A DNA stretch of 64,000 bases from Demequina sp. NBRC 110055. GTDB lineage: Bacteria > Actinomycetota > Actinomycetes > Actinomycetales > Demequinaceae. The stretch is from assembly GCF_002090135.1 (NCBI RefSeq), contig NZ_BBRL01000004.1:1218243-1282242 (forward strand), written 5' to 3'. The position numbers were made by a program, and so were the translations under genes. This document shows, in pieces, positions 52,691 to 60,437 of this stretch (its first letter is position 1; each line of letters begins with the position of its first letter). Under the pieces are notes generated by a model. It was given only the letters and a program-made list of their open reading frames with translations, was not told the origin of the DNA and did no database searches.

Positions 52691-53470
52691 CTACCGAGTC
52701 GCGCTCGGGAGCGTCAGGATCTCCGCCCCGTCCTCGGTGATGGCGACCGTGTGCTCGCTGTGCGCGGTGCGGCAGCCCGTCGCGGAGCGCAGCGTCCACC
52801 CATCGGTATCCGTGACGAGCTCATCGGTATCCTCCATGACCCATGGCTCGATCGCGAGCAGCAGGCCCTCGCGCAGCCGGTAGCCGCGGCCCGCCCGGTC
52901 GAGGTTCGGGATGTGGGGGTCCTGGTGCATGGTCGATCCCACCCCGTGGCCGCCGAACTCGGTGTTAACGCTGTAGCCCGCTGCGGTGAGGACGTCGCCG
53001 ATGGCATGCGAGATGTCGCCGATGCGTGCGCCGGGCCCCGCGGCCTCGATGCCCGCGGCGAGTGCACGCTCGGTGGCGTCAATGAGCGCGGTGCTTGCGG
53101 CATCGGCCGTTGGCCCCACCACGAAGCTGGCCGCTGCGTCCGCGACGATCCCGTCGAGCGATACGGCGAGGTCCAGCGTGACGAGGTCGCCGGCCTGGAC
53201 CACCTGATCGCGCGGGCGGCCGTGCAGCACGGCGTCGTTCACCGAGGTGCAGATGTAGTGGCCGAAGGGTCCGTCGCCGAACGACGGGGCATAGTCGACG
53301 TAGCAGGACTGAGCGCCCGCGTCCGTCATCATCTCCCGCGCCCACGCGTCGATCTCGAGCAGGTTAGTGCCCGCCACCGTGCGCTCACGCGCAGAGGCAA
53401 GGATGTCTCCGACGAGGGCGCCGGTGCGGCGGGCACGGGCGATTTCGGCGGTGGTGAACAGCTCGATCAT
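52691..53470 (-). CDS. map: Type I methionine aminopeptidase
   Basis: This enzyme removes N-terminal methionine from nascent proteins. It has 259 residues with all five metal ligands: D100, D111, H175, E208 and E239 (VTLDLAV, GIVADAA, FGGHGVGSTMHQDP, AIEPWV, SEHTVAI). Numbering is nearly identical to the E. coli enzyme. GAAGGA precedes the start. It is divergent from a small XRE regulator. That gene partner suggests this is a regulated, possibly second, map copy rather than the ribosomal-operon one, but that is inference. Confidence 0.96.
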   Translation of the reverse strand: MIELFTTAEIARARRTGALVGDILASARERTVAGTNLLEIDAWAREMMTDAGAQSCYVDYAPSFGDGPFGHYICTSVNDAVLHGRPRDQVVQAGDLVTLDLAVSLDGIVADAAASFVVGPTADAASTALIDATERALAAGIEAAGPGARIGDISHAIGDVLTAAGYSVNTEFGGHGVGSTMHQDPHIPNLDRAGRGYRLREGLLLAIEPWVMEDTDELVTDTDGWTLRSATGCRTAHSEHTVAITEDGAEILTLPSATR

Positions 53471-53496
53471 TGGGTCGTCCTTCGGTGAGGCGAATA

Positions 53497-53529
53497 ACTA
53501 TCCCAGAATACTATCCCGGTATTAGTATT
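53497..53529. promoter_or_regulatory. AT-rich operator/promoter between map and the XRE gene
   Basis: Direct repeats ACTATCCC at 53497-53504 and 53510-53517 (13-bp period) overlap an inverted repeat AATACTA (53507-53513)/TAGTATT (53523-53529). The AT content contrasts with the surroundings. TAGTAT at 53523-53528 also fits a -10 box whose +1 would be the regulator ATG. Confidence 0.6.
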
Positions 53530-53535
53530 GGCTTC

Positions 53536-53811
53536 ATGGTGCGCCTTCCCCTGACCGTCGACGAGCTCCAGCGCGGGCAGCGCCTGGGTGTGGCGCTACG
53601 CCGTGCGCGCGGCGAGCGCCCCCTCCTCGCCACCGCGCTGACGGCAGGCATCTCGCCGGAGACGCTGCGCAAGATCGAGTCGGGCAGGGTAGCGACACCG
53701 TCCTTTCCCACGATTGCCGCGATCGCGTGCGTCCTGGGCATTTCCCTCGACGAGTTGTGGGCGCAGGTGAGTGACGAGAGCGACGCTCAGGCGGTCGGCT
53801 CGGCGTCCTGA
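53536..53811 (+). CDS. Small XRE-family transcriptional regulator
   Basis: This 91-residue protein is essentially a single helix-turn-helix domain (about 15-75; LGVALRRARGERPLLATALTA, then GISPETLRKIESGRVATPSFPTIA). ATG 53536 lies seven bases after TAGTAT, with no ribosome site (leaderless). It is divergent from map, and the repeats between them are the obvious target, so it probably controls map and itself. Its 3' end overlaps the convergent VOC gene by 25 bases. Confidence 0.9.
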   Translation: MVRLPLTVDELQRGQRLGVALRRARGERPLLATALTAGISPETLRKIESGRVATPSFPTIAAIACVLGISLDELWAQVSDESDAQAVGSAS

Positions 53812-54245
53812 GCCTCACGGAGGTCCTGGGCGAGCATGACGAGGATGCCGCTGGGGCCGCGCAGATAGGTGAGCTTGTACACGTCGCGGTAGTTCGCGAC
53901 GCCGCGCAGAGGGTGACAGCCGTGACGGGCCGCGACCTCGAGCGAGACGTCGATGTCGTCGACCTGGAACGCGATCCGGTGCATGCCGATGGTGTTCGGC
54001 TCGGTCGGCCCGGTCTCGATGGCTGCGGGGTGCAGGTACTCGAAGAGCTCCACGCGGCCGTGGCCGTCGGGGGTGGCTAGCAGCGCAATGCGTGCGTGGT
54101 TGCCGTCGAGGCCGACGGCCGTGTCGGCCCATTCGCCGCTGATGGTGTCGGTGCCCTCGACCGTCAGCCCGAGGTCGGTGAAGAACGCCACGGCGGCGTC
54201 GAGGTCCCTCACCGCGATGCCGACGTTGTTGAGCGAGATCGCCAT
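53787..54245 (-). CDS. VOC-family (glyoxalase/bleomycin-resistance fold) protein
   Basis: This 152-residue protein has two beta-alpha-beta-beta-beta modules: LNNVGIAVRDLDAAVAFFTDLGLTVEG, then the HRIAFQVDDIDVSLEVAARHGC repeat and the strand GILVMLAQDL. Potential metal ligands are the early N/His-position residue, E (VELFEY) and H (GMHRIAF). The group is methylmalonyl-CoA-epimerase/glyoxalase-like, with no substrate predicted. The start follows a minus-strand TAGCGT by six bases (leaderless). Confidence 0.88.
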   Translation of the reverse strand: MAISLNNVGIAVRDLDAAVAFFTDLGLTVEGTDTISGEWADTAVGLDGNHARIALLATPDGHGRVELFEYLHPAAIETGPTEPNTIGMHRIAFQVDDIDVSLEVAARHGCHPLRGVANYRDVYKLTYLRGPSGILVMLAQDLREAQDAEPTA

Positions 54246-54268
54246 GGAAGGACGCTACTGCGGGTGCG

Positions 54269-56272
54269 CTACGTCGTGAAGTCCGGCGAGGGCGAGCGGG
54301 GCATCTCGACGACGGCCGTGGTGCCGTGCTCGCCGTCGGAGACGAGCCGCACGGTGAAGTCGTTGCGGTGGGCGAGTTCGCGCACCATGGCGAGTCCTAG
54401 TCCCACGCCAGGGACCTGGTTCTCGGTGGCGAATGTCCCGCGCTGAAAGCGGCCAAAGACCTGTTCGATCTGGTCGGGCGGTATGCCTGGCCCCTCGTCC
54501 GTGATCGTCAGCCGCACCGGGTCGCCCTGGCGGTCGATGGCGACGTGCACCGTCGAGCCCGGTGGGCTGAATTTGGCCGCGTTGCTGAGCAGATTGATGA
54601 GGATGCGCTCGAGGTCCGCGCGCACTCCGACGACGAAGGTGGCGGGGCTGTCGCGCATCACGATCGACACGCGGCGCTGGTCGGCGCCGGTACTCACGTC
54701 CTGCACGGCGTCGGCGGCGAGGCGTGAGACGTCGCAGGCGGCGCGGCGGGCCGTCGTGGCAACGGTGAGCGCGAGGATGTCTTCCACGAGGCCGCCCAGT
54801 CGCCGCGCGTTGCGTTCGATGATTTCGAGATGACGGCGCTGCACCGGGTCCACGTCTTCCTCGTCGAGGAGGACCTCGACGAAGCCGACGATGCTCGTGA
54901 TGGGTGTCCGCAGTTCGTGACTGACCGATGCGACGAACTCTTCGCGCTCGCGGTCCGCGGCGCGCAGCGTCGCCACTGCCTCCTTTTCCGCAGCCAGCGC
55001 CTGGCGCACGGCCCGGAGATGCTGGCGCTGTTCCGTGACATCGCCGACCTGGACGATGACGAGGGTGTCCTCGTCTTCCGGGTCCATGCGTGTGGCCGTG
55101 AGCTCGAGTGATCGTCCGGCGACGGTGACGTCAACGGCGGTCGTGTCGTCGCCATCCGTGCCTGTGGACGAACGGGCGGCCTCCACAAGGGCGCGGGTAC
55201 CGTCGTCCTCTGCCTGGACCGGAATCGGCTCCTCACCGTCGTGATCACTCAGGCTGCCCAGGCCCAGTGATCTGCGGGCCCGCGCGTTGCTCTCGATAGT
55301 CCAAAGCCTGCCGTCGTTGTCCTCGCGTAGGAGCAGCATGCCGATGGGGGCTCCGACGATGCCCGACCGCAAGAGTTCCTCTCGACGTCGCACGCGCGTC
55401 ACGGCGGTGAGCTGTTCGATGCGCGCTGCAGATACGTACAGCGTGGAAGCGACAAAGGTCCACAGGAACCCTTGCACCACGATCCGCTGCTCAAGGGTGC
55501 TCCAGTCCGAGATAGCGAACGGTCCATTGCCCAGCATCGTGAACGTCGTGACCGCCGTTGCGGTGATGACCAGTTCCACCGCGAGCGCCCGCATGGACAG
55601 TGCGAAGGCGCCCCACATGAGCAGGGGGAAGATGATGAAGGTGATGGGCAACTGGGATCGAGTGCTGAACACGATGATGATTGCCACCGCCAGCGCCCAT
55701 GGTTGGAGCCAGCGCAGGGGCGAGCCCGCCGAACGAGACTCGCCCCGACGCGCCAGTGCGATCGGCAGGATCGTGAGGATGGCGGAAAGATGGCTGGGAA
55801 AGACGGAGAACGCCGTAGGCCACCACATCCCACCCTGGATGAGCGTGACGGAAGTGGCCGCACCCACGCCGGCAACTGCGGAGCCGACCGCGGCGGCAAC
55901 CAGGAGGGTTGAGACTTCCTTCACGTTCACCAGTCGTGGGGGGCTTCCGCCGCGCGTGAGGAGCCAAGCAACTGCGGTCGCTTCGGCAGCGTTCACCAAG
56001 CCGTAGGCGAGGGAGAGATTGAGGTCACGCCCCGCAGCGACGTTAGACGCCCCGGTGAAAACCACGAGGGCGAGCGCCACCCACGGCCACCATCGCCGTG
56101 GTGACACCATGACCGCAATGACGGCGGTGCCCGCGGCCGGCCACCACGCCGAGGTGGATTCCCCGTAGGCAGCGAGCTCTACGGCGAGCACGCCGAGTGT
56201 GAACGTGAGAACGACGAGGCCGGCCACGGTGAGGGCCAACCGCGCGGGCCGTGCGGCCGTCAAGACGTGCAC
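54269..56272 (-). CDS. MASE1-PAS sensor histidine kinase
   Basis: This 667-residue membrane kinase has a MASE1 sensor of about eight helices (15-285; conserved WWPAAG near 43-48), a PAS-like domain (about 295-420), and a short coiled coil (about 420-448). HisKA with phospho-acceptor H452 (SVSHELRTPITS) and an HATPase domain (about 545-660; N560LLSN, G1 box DEGPGIPP) follow. There is no receiver of its own. A single-domain receiver gene starts 94 bases away on the other strand and is its most likely phosphorylation partner. The MASE1 ligand is unknown. Confidence 0.93.
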   Translation of the reverse strand: MHVLTAARPARLALTVAGLVVLTFTLGVLAVELAAYGESTSAWWPAAGTAVIAVMVSPRRWWPWVALALVVFTGASNVAAGRDLNLSLAYGLVNAAEATAVAWLLTRGGSPPRLVNVKEVSTLLVAAAVGSAVAGVGAATSVTLIQGGMWWPTAFSVFPSHLSAILTILPIALARRGESRSAGSPLRWLQPWALAVAIIIVFSTRSQLPITFIIFPLLMWGAFALSMRALAVELVITATAVTTFTMLGNGPFAISDWSTLEQRIVVQGFLWTFVASTLYVSAARIEQLTAVTRVRRREELLRSGIVGAPIGMLLLREDNDGRLWTIESNARARRSLGLGSLSDHDGEEPIPVQAEDDGTRALVEAARSSTGTDGDDTTAVDVTVAGRSLELTATRMDPEDEDTLVIVQVGDVTEQRQHLRAVRQALAAEKEAVATLRAADREREEFVASVSHELRTPITSIVGFVEVLLDEEDVDPVQRRHLEIIERNARRLGGLVEDILALTVATTARRAACDVSRLAADAVQDVSTGADQRRVSIVMRDSPATFVVGVRADLERILINLLSNAAKFSPPGSTVHVAIDRQGDPVRLTITDEGPGIPPDQIEQVFGRFQRGTFATENQVPGVGLGLAMVRELAHRNDFTVRLVSDGEHGTTAVVEMPRSPSPDFTT

Positions 56273-56366
56273 TACGTCACCTCCGAGCGTGTCGTGCCTG
56301 ACAGTTTAGGGTGGACCCCAAGCAGCCTGGCGTGAGATCGGCGCGCCGCAACGAAGGGAGCACCGC

Positions 56367-56732
56367 GTGGCACGTGTCGTCGTGATCGAGGACGACCCTG
56401 ACATCTCCTTGCTGGTGGCGCACAAGCTCCGCGCGGGTGGTCACGAGGTCGAGGTCGAGTCTGACGGGCGGGCGGGACTCGCTGCCGTCGTGGCGTCGAC
56501 ACCCGACCTGGTGATCCTCGACTGGATGATGCCGCGCATGAACGGCATCGAGGTCTGTGAGGCCATGCGTGCGGACCTCGCGCTCGCGACCATCCCGGTA
56601 CTCATGCTGACCGCGAAGGCGCTTGAGGTGGACCTCGAGAGGGCCTACGCGGTAGGTGTCGACGAATACATTCAGAAGCCCTTCTCCACCCGAGAGCTCA
56701 TGGTTCGCGTCGCCCGGCTGCTGCATGCCTGA
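56367..56732 (+). CDS. Single-domain response regulator (CheY-like receiver)
   Basis: This 121-residue receiver has acidic residues E8-D10, phospho-acceptor D52 (VILDWMMP), T82 (LTAK) and K104 (IQKPFS). It has no output domain, so it must act by protein contact. GTG 56367 follows AAGGGAG. It overlaps the HEAT-repeat gene by eight bases, and that gene overlaps the glycosyltransferase gene, so the three are strictly co-expressed. This points to the HEAT protein or the synthase as its target. Confidence 0.94.
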   Translation: MARVVVIEDDPDISLLVAHKLRAGGHEVEVESDGRAGLAAVVASTPDLVILDWMMPRMNGIEVCEAMRADLALATIPVLMLTAKALEVDLERAYAVGVDEYIQKPFSTRELMVRVARLLHA

Positions 56733-57612
56733 CCTCTCCACGGCGGGCGCGGAGTCGCTCGCGGCGTGGCTCCTGCTCGGCTCGGCAGCGCTCGTGGCGG
56801 TGCTCGTCGTCGCCGTGTTGGTGATCCGGGTGTGGCGATGGGGGGCCGATGCCGCCGATGCGCGCCGCGCGACGTGGGCCCGCGAGGTGCTGTTCCGCGT
56901 CCTTGAGTCCGAGAACGTGCGGGCGCCGTGGGGATCGGCACGCAGGCGCGCGCTCGCGAAGACAGCCGCGAGGCTCTCGACCAAACTGCGCGGAGCGGAT
57001 CGCGCGACGCTCGCGGCCTGGCTCACCGCCGAGGGCTTTCGCCGGCATGCGGTGGAGATGATGCACAGCCCCGTCTCTCTTACACGTGCCCGTGGCGCAC
57101 GCATGTTCGTGGCATGCCTCGCGGATCGCGAGACCCGTCCATTGCTGGACCTGCTGAGCGACCGCGACGTGAGGGTGCGCTCGGCCGCCGCCCGCGCGCT
57201 CGGCGAGTGCGGCATCGACACCGCAGTGCCGTTCCTGGTGCGGGCCGCGCAGTCAGATGCGACGCCCCTGCCCGTGTCGGTCGCCGCGATGTCGATCGTC
57301 CACACCGCGCCGCGTTCGGCTCGTTCCCTTGGCCTCGCGTGGCAGTCCGATCGCCCCGAGGTCACCGCGATGGCCGCCGAGGTCGCGGGCTTTTTGCATC
57401 TTACGGATGCCCGCGTCGCGCTCGAGCATGCGGTCGCCCACGACAATCCTGCCGTTGTCGATGCCGCGGCCTGGTCCCTGGCGCGCCTGGGAGACCCGCG
57501 CTCGGCGACGCCCATCGACGCGCGCCTGCGTCGCCACGACCTGCCTCCATTGGTGCAGCGCTCGCTTCATGGCGCATACGCCGAACTCCACCACGTGAGG
57601 CTTGAGCCATGA
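56725..57612 (+). CDS. Membrane-anchored HEAT-repeat protein
   Basis: This 295-residue protein has one N-terminal membrane helix (about 13-36), a basic segment, and then HEAT/ARM-type repeats (about 110-290; e.g. LLDLLSDRDVRVRSAAARALGECG and a later DNPAVVDAAAWSLARLGD unit). Such scaffolds bind partner proteins. It is encoded between a lone receiver and a glycosyltransferase, overlapping both. I infer it transmits the receiver state to the enzyme at the membrane. ATG 56725 lies within the end of the receiver gene. Confidence 0.88.
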   Translation: MPDLSTAGAESLAAWLLLGSAALVAVLVVAVLVIRVWRWGADAADARRATWAREVLFRVLESENVRAPWGSARRRALAKTAARLSTKLRGADRATLAAWLTAEGFRRHAVEMMHSPVSLTRARGARMFVACLADRETRPLLDLLSDRDVRVRSAAARALGECGIDTAVPFLVRAAQSDATPLPVSVAAMSIVHTAPRSARSLGLAWQSDRPEVTAMAAEVAGFLHLTDARVALEHAVAHDNPAVVDAAAWSLARLGDPRSATPIDARLRRHDLPPLVQRSLHGAYAELHHVRLEP

Positions 57613-59030
57613 GCCCGGTGGAGTGGGTGTTCACGGTCGTCACCCTCGCGCTCACCCTGTATTACCTGGTGCACCACGTCATCTTCGGCTCGGTCATCAT
57701 CGGCGCCACGGTGCACGTGGCACGCGAACAACGGTGGGAGGACGAGAACACGCAGGCGCTCACGTTCTCGAACCCGCTCGCGCCAGGGGTGTCCGTCATC
57801 GTGCCCGCGCACAACGAGGAGGCGGGCATCCTGCAGTCGGTGCAGTCGCTGCTCGAGGCGCGCTACCCGAGCCTGGAGATCATCGTGGTCGACGACGGCT
57901 CCTCCGACGCCACCGCCCAGCGCCTGATCGACACGTTCGACCTTGAGGAGCGGTACGTGCCGGTGGTCGAGGACGGCGTCCAGCAGGTGGGGCGCACCAT
58001 CGCGACGTATCGCTCCCGCCGCCACCCTGGCCTGGTGTTGCTGCGCAAGGCGTCGGTGGGGCGCCGATCCGACGCCGTCAACGCCGCGTTTCGCCTCTGC
58101 TCCAAGCCGCTCGTGTGCATGATCGATGGGGACTCGATCCTCGAGCCCGATGCTCTGTTGCGGGTCGCCCAGCCCTTCGTGGACGACCCGACGGTCGTCG
58201 CCGCCGGGGGAGTGGTGTTGCCGTCGAACGGCTCGACCGTGGAACGCGGCCGCGTGGTCGATGTCAAGGCTCCCGGCACCATGCTGGAGCGCACCCAGGT
58301 ACTCGAATACATGCGTGCGTTCCTGGTGGGCCGTGCCGGGTGGTCGGCCGCCAACGGCCTCATGATCATCTCCGGAGCCTTCGGAGTCTTCCGCCGCGAC
58401 GTCATGGCGGAGGTGGGCGGGCTTGACGAGACGTCGCTGGCCGAGGACGCGGACCTCGTGGTCGCGACGCATCGGCTCCTCAAGGAACGCCGCCAGGACT
58501 ATCGCGTGGTGTTCGTCGCGGAGCCCGTGTGCTGGTCCGAGACCCCCTCGACCCTCGCCGTGATCTCGCGTCAGCGCCGACGATGGTCCCACGGGCTCGG
58601 GGAGTTGCTCGGCAAGTTCCGCGACATGATCGGCAGGCCACGCTACGGGCGACTCGGCATGCTCACCATGCCGTACTTCTGGCTCTTCGAACTGTGGGGG
58701 CCGGTCATCGAGCTGGTGGGCTTCGCCGCCGCGATCGTGGGTATCGCGTTCGGGTGGATCGCGCCCTGGGTGTTCGTGGTGTTCGTCGCCGTGTCGTTCC
58801 TGCTGTCCATCGCGGTATCGCTTGCGGCGCTTCTTGTCGAGGTCGTCGCGTTCGGACGCTACCGCCGCCTGTCCGACATGGCGGGGCTTTCCCTCGCCGC
58901 GGTGCTTGAGCCGTTCTGGTTCCGTCCACTGCACCTGTGGTGGCGAGTGCGTGGCCTCATCGCGTCGCTGCGTGGCGAGAAGGCCGCCTGGGGCGTGATG
59001 ACCCGGCGCGGCTTCTCCGAGACGCCTTAA
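57609..59030 (+). CDS. Processive family-2 glycosyltransferase (HAS/PgaC-like)
   Basis: This 473-residue membrane glycosyltransferase has an N-terminal helix (about 8-35) and a GT2 domain (about 55-335): VSVIVPAHNEEAGI, the VVDDGS motif, the DxD at D173/D175 (MIDGDS), the acid region E279-D280, and QxxRW at 322-326. C-terminal helices lie at about 345-420. The complete DxD/ED/QxxRW set marks a processive synthase that makes and exports a linear surface polysaccharide. Sugar identity is unknown. It overlaps the HEAT gene by four bases and converges on the mocA-like gene. Confidence 0.93.
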   Translation: MSPVEWVFTVVTLALTLYYLVHHVIFGSVIIGATVHVAREQRWEDENTQALTFSNPLAPGVSVIVPAHNEEAGILQSVQSLLEARYPSLEIIVVDDGSSDATAQRLIDTFDLEERYVPVVEDGVQQVGRTIATYRSRRHPGLVLLRKASVGRRSDAVNAAFRLCSKPLVCMIDGDSILEPDALLRVAQPFVDDPTVVAAGGVVLPSNGSTVERGRVVDVKAPGTMLERTQVLEYMRAFLVGRAGWSAANGLMIISGAFGVFRRDVMAEVGGLDETSLAEDADLVVATHRLLKERRQDYRVVFVAEPVCWSETPSTLAVISRQRRRWSHGLGELLGKFRDMIGRPRYGRLGMLTMPYFWLFELWGPVIELVGFAAAIVGIAFGWIAPWVFVVFVAVSFLLSIAVSLAALLVEVVAFGRYRRLSDMAGLSLAAVLEPFWFRPLHLWWRVRGLIASLRGEKAAWGVMTRRGFSETP

Positions 59031-59584
59031 GCGTCGGCGTCCTCGCCGCCGCCCAGATCGGTGCAGTCCACCGCGATTGTCAGGTGCGTGTCGAGATACT
59101 CGCGCGCCCCCACGTCTCCGCTGACGCTCCCACCAATCTCGCCCCAGTGGTCACGGCCCAGATACACCGGGTGCCCCGGGACGCCCGAGTACTGAGCGCG
59201 CGCGAGGCTGCCACGCGGGTCGTCCGCGCCGGCCGCGACCACACGTCGCGCCGCCGCCGCGCTCTGGTGCGGCAGGTCCACGAGGGTCAGCAGGACGGCG
59301 TCCGCGCTCGACGTGGATGCAGCTGCCAGCCCCACCTTGAGGGAGGCCGACTGGCCCTCGGCCCAATCGGACGCGACCACGGGCAAGGTGCCGCGTGGCA
59401 CCAACCCAGCCGCCGCATCGGCCTCAGGCCCGAGCACCACGATGACCTCGCGGCATCCCGCGCCACGCAGAGCCTCGACGGCGACGGTGAGCCACGGCGT
59501 GCCGTCCTCGCGCTTGCGCAGCGCCTTGGGGCCTCCGGCGCGTGTTCCCGCCCCCGCGGCTAGCACCACTCCCGTGACATCCAT
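59027..59584 (-). CDS. MobA/MocA-like nucleotidyltransferase
   Basis: This 185-residue NTP transferase has the opening GVVLAAGAGTRAGGPKALRK (nucleotide-binding LAAGxGxRxGxxK) and VLLTLVDLPHQS (metal-binding Asp). It fits the MocA type that adds CMP to molybdopterin for xanthine-dehydrogenase-type enzymes. That suits its position beside urate-degradation genes. ATG 59584 lies seven bases after a minus-strand TAGGAT; ATG 59593 is the alternative. The tail overlaps the glycosyltransferase gene by four bases. Confidence 0.85.
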   Translation of the reverse strand: MDVTGVVLAAGAGTRAGGPKALRKREDGTPWLTVAVEALRGAGCREVIVVLGPEADAAAGLVPRGTLPVVASDWAEGQSASLKVGLAAASTSSADAVLLTLVDLPHQSAAAARRVVAAGADDPRGSLARAQYSGVPGHPVYLGRDHWGEIGGSVSGDVGAREYLDTHLTIAVDCTDLGGGEDADA

Positions 59585-59589
59585 GCCTG

Positions 59590-59603
59590 CCATCCTAGGA
59601 TGG
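59590..59603. promoter_or_regulatory. 14-bp palindrome with overlapping divergent -10 boxes
   Basis: CCATCCTAGGATGG is a perfect palindrome. It carries TAGGAT on the plus strand (59596-59601), six bases before the uraD ATG. It also carries TAGGAT on the minus strand (59597-59592), seven bases before the mocA-like ATG. A plus-strand -35 GTGACA (59574-59579) has a 16-base spacer. Only a weak -35 is seen for the minus strand. Confidence 0.65.
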
Positions 59604-59607
59604 TGTG

Positions 59608-60075
59608 ATGAGTGTGGATCGTGACCAACTGTTGTCGTGCCTGCGGATTCGCCGGTGGGCTGACGAACTTGTCGAGCAGAAGTTCGACACCCTTGAGGCG
59701 CTGCTGGAGGCTTCGGAACGCGCCGCGGCCGACCTCAGTGAGGCCGAGGTCGACGAGGCGCTCGGCGCCCACCCTCGTATCGGGGAGAGTCACGAGGGCG
59801 ACGGCGCGGAGGCGCGCTTCTCGGCCGCAGAGCAGTCGGCCAGCCAAAGCCCCGATGAGGTCCTCGCCGACCGTCTCGAGGCGGGCAACCGCGCCTACGA
59901 GGAGCGTTTTGGACGCGTGTTCCTCATCCGCGCCGCCGGCCGCACGCGCGAGGAGATCCTCGCCGAGCTCGAGCGCCGCCTCGCCAACGATCCGCTCACC
60001 GAACTGAACGAGACGTCTGAGCAGTTGCGGCAGATCGCCGCGCTGCGCCTCAAGGCCACCTGGGAGAACGCATGA
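59608..60075 (+). CDS. uraD: OHCU decarboxylase UraD
   Basis: This enzyme decarboxylates 2-oxo-4-hydroxy-4-carboxy-5-ureidoimidazoline to S-allantoin in urate breakdown. It has 155 residues, all helical, with the catalytic histidine H55 in ALGAHPRIGE and the ending ELNETSEQLRQIAALRL. ATG 59608 immediately follows the predicted -10 by six bases, so the mRNA is likely leaderless; a GTG three bases earlier is in frame. The stop overlaps uraH. Confidence 0.94.
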   Translation: MSVDRDQLLSCLRIRRWADELVEQKFDTLEALLEASERAAADLSEAEVDEALGAHPRIGESHEGDGAEARFSAAEQSASQSPDEVLADRLEAGNRAYEERFGRVFLIRAAGRTREEILAELERRLANDPLTELNETSEQLRQIAALRLKATWENA

Positions 60076-60404
60076 GCCACCTGACGACGCACGTCCTCGA
60101 CGCCGTCACGGGGACGCCCGCCGCGGGTGTCGCCGTCACCTTGTCCGCGCGCGAGGAAGGCGGCTGGGAGCCGGTCGCCTCGGGTGTCACCAATGACGAC
60201 GGCCGCATCGGCGAGTTGGGTCCCGACCGCCTCGCGCCCGGGGACTATCAGGTGCGCTTCGACACCGGCATGTACTTCGAGCGTCAGGGCGTGGACGCGT
60301 TCTATCCCGAGGTCATCATCACGTTCACCGTGGGCGACGGCGATCACTATCACGTGCCACTCCTGCTCAGCCCGTTCGCGTACTCGACGTATCGCGGGAG
60401 CTGA
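60072..60404 (+). CDS. uraH: 5-hydroxyisourate hydrolase UraH
   Basis: This 110-residue transthyretin-like enzyme hydrolyses 5-hydroxyisourate, the product of urate oxidation, to the UraD substrate. The N-terminal HVLDAVTGTPAAGV, the central arginine region and the C-terminal signature YRGS are all present. It is coupled to uraD by an ATGA overlap. Urate oxidase is not in the window. The downstream steps appear as pucG and allC at 47.8-50.3 kb. Confidence 0.95.
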   Translation: MSHLTTHVLDAVTGTPAAGVAVTLSAREEGGWEPVASGVTNDDGRIGELGPDRLAPGDYQVRFDTGMYFERQGVDAFYPEVIITFTVGDGDHYHVPLLLSPFAYSTYRGS

Positions 60405-60437
60405 GCCCCAGTACGGCCGCCCGCCGCGGCATCGGCC

